A stretch of DNA of 64,000 nt from Manduca sexta (Eukaryota > Arthropoda > Insecta > Lepidoptera > Sphingidae): assembly GCF_014839805.1 (NCBI RefSeq), contig NC_051142.1:3224001-3288000 (forward strand), read 5' to 3'. This document shows positions 26,202 through 36,502 of this stretch, piece by piece (the first letter of the stretch is position 1; each line of letters opens with the position of its first letter). The notes under the pieces are model-generated. The model ran no database searches and was not told where the DNA came from. It saw only the letters and a list, made by a program, of their open reading frames with translations. Made by a program: the position numbers and the translations under genes.

Positions 26202-29200
26202 ATGCATTCGCAGTCTACGATCAATGTTTTTTTAGGATGTTGTTTGAGCGCTTTTCTTATGGAAATATTAATGGCACACACGCCGGAAAGTGCAAACTTT
26301 GTTACATTTTTACAATTCTTCTTTATAACTTTACAAGGGTTCGCAGTTACAACGAAATTTGGTACGGTAAGTTCTATATCACCTAGTACTTCATTCTCTT
26401 AATTGAAAAGGACGTTTGTTATTATTTTTAAATATATTTTTCCTCGTTTCGGCAGTGTTACGAACAGCCAATAGCGACGGCTTGCTGGTACAGTTATTGT
26501 GGCAATCTAAGGCTTATATTTTAATTGTAATAATTTTGTAAAAATATTATTAATAAAGCATTCTAAAACTTTTATCATAAACTATTTTTTATGTAAAGTT
26601 TTACACACTAGATATAATATTAAATTTATACAACTCATATATTAAATTTATATTAATAAAATTAAGCACAAAAGGTTTTAACACATTTAATAAAGGTTTT
26701 GAAACACATTTAATAAAAAAAAATAATAAATGTGTTTTTAAATTGCGAAGATTGCTTTCGAAATAAAGTTAAGTTTAATCTAAATGAATGAAATGAAGGT
26801 GCCAAAAAAAACATAAGAGAACCTTCATACCTGAGAATTCTTCATAAGAATTTTAAGGGCATGCAAAATCTGCCCGCCAGCATGAAGCCAAAAAAGTGGA
26901 CTAACGCCTTTCAGTAGTAGCGGAGGCCCATGCTCTGAAGTAGGCATTATGTAATACAGATCTAAAGAAAAAAAACCTGACGAGCGTTTGAACCAACTTT
27001 CAACTAAATAGTTATGAGAAAATACATCAAACCATCAGTACAGTGGTATTTGTTTATACCCATGACATCTACCATGATGGGTCAAAAGTGAAATAAAAAA
27101 ATCACAATATACTCGAAAGCTTAAAAAATATACCTATACATTTATTAAGATGCCAATAATGTTATTTATGACATTTAACTTCTTGTTACATCAATTTTGA
27201 TTCTTTTTTATTATTTCAGTTTAGTAAGTTTTGTATAAACACACCAGTTTACATATGTACATATAAATGAATTTAATTTACTTATTCCACTATAATCCAC
27301 TCTAAGCTAGCTTTAAAAAAAAACAACTAAGCCAATAATAGGTAGTCATAATTATCAGTATAAAGAATTTGTTATCATTAATGGCAATTGAACATGCCTA
27401 ATTAGTAATATACTTGAGGTCATGGTCTCTTATATTAAAAATATAAATAAGTATTCATCTGTAATGTTTCAAATAACTGATTCTCTGTATGCAGCTGCTA
27501 ACAACTATATTACATAAGAAATTAATAATTTAAAATAAAGAACTTCAGTTTATTCAAATATAATTTTTATGTTACAAAAACAAGTCACTAACAAGTTTGA
27601 CAACAAAAGTTTTTATTTTTAGGTGTATACTTGAATTCAAATCGTTACTTGCCATTTTCTTTTTCAGGAATCTCCAAAAATACCTCTTAAACAATACACA
27701 ATACTGGTGACTTTATTTTTTTTAACAAGCGTTGCAAATAATTATGTTTATGCATTGCATGTGCCGTCCACACTACATATGATCATAAGGTAATATTTAC
27801 TATCTACTTTAAAAAAACACTTTTGAAGTAAGGTAAAATGTTGTGAATGGTAGTCCTTTGATTTCTTTACTCCAAAACTTCGTCACTCCAAGGTACTGAG
27901 TGAGAGCAAAAAAAAGATTATTTCAAGAAATAGGAGTGCTTCGCTCCTACCCACCGGTATATACGAGAAAAGATTTGTTTTTATATATTTGCCGCGCCCC
28001 TAAAAAGTGCCGACGTGATCCCTCTTCCACTAACCCTCGACTACGCTGCGCCACTGATTGTCATGCCAGAGAATTAAAATAGATGGTATAGTAGGCCTTG
28101 TGACTCGAAGACAATGTAAATTTTAACTAGCATCTTAATTTTCAAAATTTGGTAATTTACAGATTGAGATTACCCTTTAAGTAAAAGAATTGGAGATTTC
28201 CCTAAATTTACTAAGTTCCTAGTGGATGGGCAGTATTTACTGTGTCCATTATTGAATAAATAAATAAAATAATTATTCTTCAATCATTTAATATCACCTG
28301 AGTCGCACAGTCTCATCTGTCCTCTGGTGACTATGAACGTGAGTCTAAACCCTCCGAAACTGGACAGTAAAATAAAAAAACTAAAACCGCGATAAAACCC
28401 ACAAAGACTGGTAAACACGACAAACCATAAAAGGGCATTTAACTTTATTAAACTTCGGACTCCTTTACAGATCTGCTTCATCACCAGCAAGCATGTTAGT
28501 CTACTGTTGCATGAAGAAGCAACTTCCCAAACTGAATAATGCTGTAGGTTCAGTTCTGATTAGTGTCGGTGTAGCGTTAGCCATGTACGGCGGAGCGCCT
28601 CCCGCGCAACAGAAGGGAATATTCTTATACTGGTGTATAGGAGTCACTATATTACTCACCACATTAATAACGGGCGCATTTACTGGTCTTCAGCAAGAGA
28701 TGCTGTATGCAAAATACGGGAAACATCCGAATGAGGTAACTAAAAAAATATTTTAGTTCGTGCGGCTTGATTGCATCTGGCCTTTTAGGTTTTTTTTTTA
28801 AGAGTTGACTGACGAAACGACCACGTTATTGCCTGTTCGTAAGTAACATCTGCAGCGACTGCAACAGGAGAACTGGCATAAGGCATTCCGGCGAAGTGCA
28901 GTCAAATCTTTTGAAATGTTTAACTGTCATTTTCAGGAAAGGTAAATAAAAAGAAACAAAATATAACTTCTTTAAATTAAATCTATTGTGATGTCCTTAT
29001 TTGCTAATGGCATCATACATCGAATACAGTATTTATAATAACTAAAGGAGGCAAATATTTGTTTGAATAATCATTCTATTTTTACTTCCTTGAATAGGTA
29101 TTGGTAAACTCTGTACAGAGAGCCAATTACTGCCTCGTATTTTAGGGGGCGGCACTCGCCATAGCGCGTAATGTCCAACTGTGGGAAAATTATGTATAAC

Positions 29201-31108
29201 TCTTAAAAACTCAGAATAAGATTCAGAGCATTGAATCCATGATATTGATTTTCCAGCTTATGTGCACTATTTCTTGAACTCACATAACACTTTGCGTGTA
29301 TACACTAAAATATATTATATTCTCAAAATCTTAGTTAAAATGTATTACAACTTTCTAAACAATGTCGTATTTTTATATATCCAAAATAGCCAAACTACTG
29401 TACGATTTAAATTATTTAGCAGCTATTTTTTACCACTTCAATGTGAACATTTAGCTGGTATTAAAATGGATCATTTAGATAATACTGAACAAATATACGA
29501 GGGACGCGGCGCTGCCTTGGTACATTCGGCGTCGTCTCTTGTCAATTTTTAAAAGTACATAACAGAGAATGTTTTATAAGTTACTTTTTTTATAATAGCT
29601 TTTGCTCGCGGATTCGTACGCCGGAAAAACTGTTTCCCGGGATAAAATTCCCGTTTATATTTTACCGGAATAAAATGGGGTTTATATTTTAAGTTAGACA
29701 TCTGCAATACATCCGCAAAAACTGCATTCAATTTCATTATGTAGTTCTTATATTAAAAAAATGTGGTAAAAAAAATCTGGTATGGCTTTTTTTGCTCTAA
29801 TAAAAAATCCCTGTGTTAGTGTTTCTTCAATATCTATAATATACAGACATCGACCTGTTATTATTTTATTATACGTACAGATGTAATAAACCGTTACAAA
29901 AGAAAGTTGATAAGCTTATTTATCGATTGAAATTAGTCATATAATTTAGATTGTGGATTGTGGTAACTATCTTTAAATTATGTAGATCTGTTACATGTTA
30001 GAGTAACCTGAAAATTAAGGCGAATACTAAAATCCGATTGGCAAATATAGAAACAAATAAATTAGGAAAATCTTTATAGTTCTTCTTATGCTTCACACTA
30101 GCTTTTCCAGAATAAAAAAATATATGCGATCCACTGCGGCCCATCTGAATTAAAATTTCCACTTAAACTAAAAATTTACCCAAGATAACTTGAGCTGTAT
30201 AACAGCCCTACTATAGTACTAAATATATAATTAATTTCTTAATTAAGTTAATATTCACACTATAATTAAAATAATGACTCGTTAAATTTTATTTACATTT
30301 TTAGACTATTATGTAGATCAATGCCTGAGTCTTGGCTGATGGCACCATAAAAAGTATTCGCGATTCGTATAAAAAATAAATTTAATATGGATGGTCTACT
30401 TGATAGCAGAAGTGTAGTTTTATATTTCTATAAAGATTGAAAGACAAAATTGTTGTCGCTGTAGAGGAACCCATTATAACATTTAATACCGATATCATGT
30501 CCTCACCGCGACAACTAGATGACCCACTCTGCATACCTCATCTAGGTTTTGATGTGACTCATAAAATACCAATGGTTTTTAGTGATTAAGGTAATCTGTG
30601 GACGTCATATAATACTATGAGAAGAGTTGAGTATTTCCAAAGATCAAATTACCTTCATTCTTAAACTCGATGCCCCGATATATTGTTTCCTATTAGAGTA
30701 GATTAGCATCCAATACACCATCTCGAATTTATATTTCAAATGTTACAGATGCTGTTCTACACTCATGCAATCCCGATGCCGTTGTTCATAGGAATTTACC
30801 CAGAGTTGGTAGATATTAGCCAAAAACTGACATGGGGCCTATGGATATGTGTAGTTCTGAATATATTATCACAATATTATTGCACACATTCCGTTCATAA
30901 CCTAGCAACCAAAGAGACGACCGTTACAGTCACCTTTATACTAACTTTAAGAAAGTTCCTATCTCTACTTATTTCGTCCATAGTTTTTAAGAATAATTTG
31001 ACAATATTCCACGTCGCGGGCACATTATTTGTAGCAGTTGGTACTTATGTGTATTTTGATTATTTTACTGGCACAAGACAAAGGCCAGTTAGTATAAAAG
31101 ACAAATGA
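26202..31108 (+). CDS. Efr: nucleotide-sugar transporter, SLC35B4 / Efr type, four exons (frameshift in exon 2)
   Basis: Multi-pass ER/Golgi transporter family that moves UDP-GlcNAc and UDP-xylose, and GDP-fucose in fly Efr (family knowledge). Exons: 26202-26366, 27669-27789, 28471-28735, 30749-31108. Exon 1 gives GCCLSAFLMEIL and FVTFLQFFFI; exon 2 SVANNYVYAL and PSTLHMIIR; exon 3 (MLVYCCMKK, SVLISVGVALAMYGG, LYAKYGKHPNE); exon 4 FYTHAIPMPLF, TKETTVTVTFILTLRKFLSLL and HVAGTLFVAVGTYVYFDYF, then a TGA stop. These follow SLC35B4 in order. The total is about 304 codons if frame is restored, with a shorter loop after PMPLF than I recall in the human protein. Exon 2 is 121 nt where flanking phases need 122: a T-run has seven T and the expected frame needs eight. 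It is either a sequence error or a broken allele. The gene converges with the SR gene. Confidence 0.88.
26885..26965 (+). repeat. SINE family 2 fragment in Efr intron 1
   Basis: GTGGACTAACGCC, TTCAGTAGTAGCGGAGGCCC and the following bases match the middle of the family. Confidence 0.55.
27669..27789 (+). pseudogene. Efr: Efr exon 2 with -1 frameshift in a T homopolymer
   Basis: The exon enters in phase 0 (ESPKIPLKQYTILVTLFF) and must leave with two bases of an Arg codon (AG|A with exon 3). After ACTTTA there are seven T, so the entry frame reads TTT TTT TAA, a stop. The exit frame (TSVANNYVYALHVPSTLHMIIR, given here as a landmark near 27727-27787) is the family-conserved one. Both splice sites are intact, and exons 1, 3 and 4 are clean. 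A single-base homopolymer error in the assembly is the simplest explanation. Confidence 0.75.
29590..29725 (-). repeat. dispersed repeat family C fragment in Efr intron 3
   Basis: AATAGCTTTTGCTCGCGGAT, then TTCCCGGGATAAAATTCCC, complements of the family tail. Confidence 0.5.
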
Positions 31109-31214
31109 TAATTTATTTTAAATATAGTACATACCTAGTTACTTAATTATATTAGAGAATTGATACTGAAATTATAGATTTATTTATTGCTCGGATCTGG
31201 GATGTTCAAATATT

Positions 31215-31220
31215 TTTATT
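31215..31220 (-). terminator. candidate poly(A) signal of the converging SR gene
   Basis: The plus strand reads TTTATT, i.e. AATAAA on the minus strand, about 365 nt past the SR gene stop. A second overlapping pair sits at 31179-31188. I see no canonical signal closer to the stop. Confidence 0.45.
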
Positions 31221-31226
31221 TTTTAT

Positions 31227-31232
31227 AATAAA
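31227..31232 (+). terminator. poly(A) signal of Efr
   Basis: AATAAA 119 nt after the Efr stop. It is the nearest canonical signal to the stop and lies 6 nt from a minus-strand AATAAA that could serve the converging SR gene. Confidence 0.5.
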
Positions 31233-31585
31233 TTTTTATATTGTTATGTAGTTGTAGTTTAAATGAAACAATTTTTCTTTATATCTCGTTATATTAAAAG
31301 TCATCTTAATATTACTACAATATGTATGTATTTAGTTCTCGTTACTTATGTAATAAGGTATATTTAGCTATAATTAAACAATTTATACAACAATATACCA
31401 ACTTACAAGTGAAGGTAATAAAACGGATGAAAGCTGCAATTACTCTGAAACCCTATACAAAAATAATAATATTAATTCAGTACATAACTCGCATTCCTAA
31501 TTCACATTCACTTCACATGTTAACATTAACGTTTACTCATTTTGTACAATGTCCTTTGCGTTTTCGCCACGCGTTGGCGACGATC

Positions 31586-34500
31586 CTAGTACCTGAAATA
31601 ATAAACAGGTATTTAGAAATACTATCGAGTTGGAAATACTGGTAACAAACACATGGCAATTTAATATAAATTGCGATGAGGTAAAAAAGAGGAAGAAACA
31701 GTACCAACCTGCTCTTGCTATCGGACCGGCTGCGTCTGTCGCGTGACCGGGAGCGGCGGATCGAGGGCGAGCGGCGGCGCACGGACGGCGAGCGACGCGG
31801 AGACAGCGAGCGTCCGCGGGAGTACGAGCGGCGCCGCGGGCTGCGGCTGCGGGACCTGGCGACACATAACCATACGTCTCACTACTAGCCACACGTGCCA
31901 CCACCAACGAGAAAACAATACAAAACGACACGTATTGCTCAACTGTACAGTGCGCCGCGTTCAACCCTTCTCTATTCAATATGTCGCCTACTATCAAGGA
32001 GATAATTATTTCTAATTTTACTTAACGTTAATAAATAATTAACTCGACTCATCAAATACTGTAGAGGCTCCCACAATTATTACGTTACACAAATCCTGAG
32101 TTATACATTTAATGCCAACACGATATTTACTAATACTATAGGTAAAAGGTAAGGTTCTAAGTATAGGATTCAAAAAGTACCGAGAAATGGTGAGCCTGCG
32201 TAGAAGGTTGACCGTTGTGCGGCTGCTGTGAAGCTGAAGGGATTTAACCGAGGCGGAGGCGAGTTTCAGTGTTATCTTCCGTCGAACGGTGAATCGGAAG
32301 TTTTGAGAAAAATTGCGGTAACACGGGGAGAGTCGATCGCCGTTAGTGTAGCTTGGTGCCACGATGACGACGAGTGTGTGCAGTCGGTGAAGCATCAGGA
32401 GTTTGCAATGATTCAGGATGGTTGTCGGTTCCTACATTGTGCGGCTCTCAACGGTTTGTGTCGGTCCAAATTCGGATATGGTCAAGGACTAGGTAACAGC
32501 TGTAAGGAGTATAGTTATAGGAACGCAGTTGTTGGAGACTTCAGCAGCGCGCAGAAGTTTGGAGAGCCGACCGCAGAAGTTGAGCGGGATGTTGTTGCGA
32601 GCGGCGTTCGCGGATGGCATATTGGCAAACGAGCCGTAGTTGTTGTGAAGAGATGTGGTGAGGTCGTTGGTGTGTTGGTGGTTGGTTGATAAAATGGACC
32701 TGCAAACGTTCCAACACCCACCACGTTTATTATCTCAATGTCACATTACTTATTGTTTACAACATTCAAAATACATAGTACCAAGATATAATACCATTTT
32801 ATTGTATGCCTCATTATACGCCATTCTGATGTTTACACAATGATAAGCTAATGTATATTATCAGCAGAGGTTATATTTTTTTAAGTAGCTGAGATAATAT
32901 CATTGGATTATTATTTTCCAAATAAAATCTACTCCAATTAACATAGACATGGAAGCAGCACGTGTGAACATCACTGCGAATACAAATAATGTAAATAACA
33001 TGTATTTATATATATACCTGGAGTACCTGCGATCTCTTCTGGTGCGGCCGTTGGACATCTCAACACGTATGCGCGTCCCGCAGCACCGTCTATTTAAACA
33101 AATTAATAATTTATAGAAATATGTATTACTACTACTGCTGCTAGAATATGCATATATTGATATGTAGGTAATAGAGCACATTTCAACAACGGGCTTTCCA
33201 ACAAGATAAATTAAAATTTAGATAATATCATTATGTCAATCTCCACTTCATCACCTACATCCGATTTGATAATGTGAATGTTCCCCATTCCAGGACTGGT
33301 GATATGCTAAATAAGCATACCACATCTGCGTCCCAGAATGGAGGTATCATGATCTTGCACACTTATGACTCAAGCGTTTCACATTGAAAATGAAACGGAT
33401 CTAAGGAGCGTGCGAATTAAATGTTGATAAAGTTATATTACTCTCAAGAACTTACTAATTAGTTATAATCAGTCTAGCAGATATAAACTTACTGTAGATA
33501 TATAGATAAACATAAAATGAATATTATAATCCATGCAATTACAGTGAAATTCTAATCAAAACAATATATTACATTTCATAATTTATATCAGACTCGTTTT
33601 TGTAGCAATAAATCATATTCATGAATTTTGTCATAATTACTTAGTTTTGAAATATTTTATACTTAATCTAAAGTCGACATTGATTGAAATAGTGATAAAT
33701 ATGCATATAATAATAAAATGTAAATTTATTACTCGCAAACAAAATTATATGGGACACATTTAAATAATATGGTTGCTTAATTTATACTCAATATTTAAAT
33801 AGTAATAGGTACACTCAATAAAAATTGTAAACAGCAAAATTATAATTATGCATTACAAACAAGGATTTTAAGTAGACATCAAGCAATCCATACCACCATA
33901 TATGTCATTTGTTATGGAAAAATATAAGTTCACAAAATATGGTCATTATTTATAAATGTCAATATTCTCAAGTGTAAGTATAACTTGAAACTACAGGAAA
34001 TGTGGATATGATAGAGACACAATCAATAAGTTATAGATAAACAACCCAAATAAAACCCTGGACTGGATGGATGAAAATACTTCTTTGAAGGTCCCCTGAT
34101 GTGAGTATGCATGAGTTAAAATATTACTAGATACTTATAAAAGTTATAGGATAAACCCATTGTATTTTTTATTTTTTTTAGAGGTGGTTTTTGTAGTCAG
34201 ACTTATTTAAATTTAATTCAAAAATTTTTAATTTACCATACATTGAATTTAGATTTTTTCCTTTGGTATGGAAACTGAAAATATTGGGGTTATTTATACT
34301 TAAATGTAGCTAGCGAATTACAGAAATGTGAAAATTTCATTCTTTCTTTTCATTATATTGACAGGCTGATAAATGACTTTGATAAAATGTAAGGGCTAGT
34401 AAAAATATAATAGATTTCTGAAGTTTAAAAATAAACAACATGCAGTAGAAATAGGTCAAGTGAAACCAAGATGGCTGCTGCCAAGCGTACTGCGTCATAA

Positions 34501-34778
34501 CACGCCCCTCGAGCATCAATCGATATGATCATAGATTTTTATTTTTCTAAAAGAAAACGCATTACTTACGTTCCATCTAAGCCTCTCACAGAGTCTTCAG
34601 CGTCACGTGGGTCTTCAAATTCCACAAATGCGAAGCCGGGTGGATTCCTCGCAACCCATACATTTCTGATATTGCCGTATTTAGAAAAAACTTTTTCTAT
34701 TTCATATTTTGATGCATTTGTACCGAGATTGCCAACGTAAACTTTGCAAGATAGGTCCCACTCACGGTATCTAGACAT
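31586..34778 (-). CDS. Rbp1: SR splicing factor, Rbp1 / SRSF3 type, four coding exons
   Basis: Nuclear SR protein that binds exonic enhancers and recruits the splicing machinery (family knowledge). Exons in coding order: 34570-34778, 33027-33089, 31709-31855, 31586-31592; all junctions are GT-AG and frame-consistent, giving 141 residues. Exon 1 gives [19 protein letters not shown], with RNP2 (KVYVGN) and RNP1 (GFAFVEFE), and is close to fly Rbp1. Exon 2 finishes the RRM ([15 protein letters not shown]). Exon 3 is the RS domain ([19 protein letters not shown] and repeated RS/RR to about residue 138). The last exon adds only the end of an Arg codon, Tyr and a TAG stop; that tiny exon is the least certain part. 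Just upstream of the ATG the minus strand reads TTTTTTTAG, so the ATG may start a second exon behind a 5' UTR intron. Confidence 0.92.
32030..32730. other. GC-richer block in Rbp1 intron with a 153-codon open frame
   Basis: Within the second Rbp1 intron, 32228-32689 (+) is open for 153 codons and the minus strand is also partly open. The predicted plus product is Val/Gly-rich and matches no family I know. Part of the openness comes from GTGGT/CCAAC-type low complexity (32640-32695). It could be a decayed retrocopy, an alternative exon or poison-exon region of the SR gene, or chance. Confidence 0.2.
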
Positions 34779-35245
34779 CTAAAAAAAGACAACGTGTAAT
34801 CGACGCCATTTTGACACAAGTACATTTCGTAGAAAATGTTGGTATTCAATTGCATTAATTACTTACGTTTCAAAAATAATAACTGAAAGTGACTTGAATA
34901 ATTTTAAAGTATGTATTGATCTCAAAATTTTGATTCTATTTTAAATTAAATTGCGGACACAACTTCACGTGCTCTCACTTATGGTATTCAGTACAGAATG
35001 AATGGTAGAATGGAACGAGGGAGGGATTTAGGAATGAATGAGTGACGAACTGTGTTAAAAAGAACGAATGAGATTATTATTTATACGGGCCGCACACGTT
35101 AGGTCGTATAATTATGTTTTTGTACCAGAAACCGGGATTCAGAATACATTTAATCAATTTGCCAATTTATTGCACCACAAAAGTCATCTATAATGTAAAA
35201 AGTAAATTATTATGGTAAAAAAAAACAAACTGGTTGATTGGTTTG

Positions 35246-35280
35246 AACCTCAGAACAATGCTTGTTCTAGTTCTGAGGTT
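35246..35280. repeat. 11-bp inverted repeat upstream of Rbp1
   Basis: AACCTCAGAAC / GTTCTGAGGTT with a 13-nt spacer that itself contains AACAA/TTGTT. Confidence 0.75.
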
Positions 35281-35795
35281 TGAACTTTGAGAATTGTAAA
35301 GTCTATACCATAGATTCAGACTTTAGACAAAATATAATGGATGCGACTTTTATCATCGATTCTTCTTTCGGAGGTAATTAAGTATAATTTAAAAATATGA
35401 TGCCCAAGTTTATAAATTCATATGTGTATAGAAGTGCTAAGCGCTAAAGATATTTATATGTATGCGTTCATATAGACATAATACGACTTGAACATTATAC
35501 TTTCGGTTTAGTTTGTACTTCGATGTAGAAAGGTTTTATTTTTTTATTTATGTTATAAGCACATGATGAGACCTTTCTAAGTTGTCATAGCCACCGACTG
35601 ATGTAGAGCAGATTACTGTACGTAACGGTTTTATACATCCCTTTTGCAGATTCTATATCTTGCTTGCCTCAGTACCTTCATCCAAAAGTGTATTGGCAAG
35701 CTGTCCAGCTTTTTTTATAACGCTAACTATTGTGGTAATCTAAACACACGAATACGTGCAAAATTATTTTAAAAAATAATTAAAACATTAGTGTG

Positions 35796-35847
35796 CCTCA
35801 TAGGCATATACTTATAACCTCATGGTTATAAGTATATGCCTATGAGG
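35796..35847. repeat. perfect 24-bp inverted repeat, 4-nt loop
   Basis: Arms CCTCATAGGCATATACTTAT+AACC and the exact complement around TCAT, between the divergent Rbp1 and sws genes. Could be a cruciform or hairpin site, or the scar of a palindromic insertion. Confidence 0.9.
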
Positions 35848-36400
35848 AACTCGTGAACATTTCCTCCCCACTTCACTCCACCCAGCTTAATACGTCCTCT
35901 TCCTTCCCCTTCACTTTCTCCCCTATTTCTCCTCTTCCTCTCTTCCTCCAAGGCCCCGTAGTCGCTAAGCCGGAGGGAACTAGTATACCGTTCGCAGGTT
36001 TCCCTCGGTGTAGACGGCGGGGTCGTACTTTAAAAAAAATACATTTTGGCTTGTCAATTTCTGCCCGCCATGAAGAAGCTGCTGGGTGTTGGCAGTCCTT
36101 TTAAGAACGATCTTAATGGGGATGAAATAAAGCCTATTTTTATCCTTTATTTTTTGACAGTCTGAAAGATAGCATAAAATTCGACGTCTGTCAATCCGTG
36201 GGTTTAAATATCGCAACGTGTATGGCCGGTCTAAAACATTAATTGTATCGAGCGCAGAAGAGATGGCGCTACTTTAGAATGTCGCGAATCCCTTTGTGTA
36301 ATTCCAAGTTTGTTATTTACTTGTCAAACAGCTGACTTTCCGTTCGAGATGTGAGGATTTATGCTGGAAAAATTAATTTAAGCAATTAAATTCAATTAAA

Positions 36401-36502
36401 ATGGACGTGGTTGGGCTTCTCAATAATATTAACGACAAAACAAACATGTTCGCGGTCACAACGTGGACGTCGGAGTGGTCGAATAATTTTCAAGAGAATC
36501 AA
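36401..36502 (+). CDS. sws: sws exon 1, N-terminal luminal segment
   Basis: 34 codons from MDVVGLLNN to ENQ, ending exactly at a GTGAGT donor in phase 0. The opening MDV-LL pattern and the Q before the junction resemble the remembered fly SWS N terminus, and the next phase-0 exon supplies the membrane helix. The ATG is preceded by AAA. It is the only start candidate between the divergent SR gene and the first certain sws exon. Reading through the donor gives a 73-residue ORF that looks membrane-like but is intron. A further 5' UTR exon cannot be excluded. Confidence 0.7.

Larger units (their letters stand above)
34779..36400. promoter_or_regulatory. shared upstream region of Rbp1 and sws (divergent)
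   Basis: 1.6 kb between the two start codons. It holds the 11-bp and 24-bp inverted repeats and a repeat-like GC block (about 35850-36100, with CTTCCTC runs and GCCGGAGGGAACTAGTATAC). No TATA box is obvious for either gene. The two 5' UTRs and promoters should lie near each end. Confidence 0.4.

Noticed and set aside
31322..31645. 107-codon plus ORF after Efr
   Set aside because: AT-rich, overlaps the antisense of the last Rbp1 exon, and has no coding resemblance.
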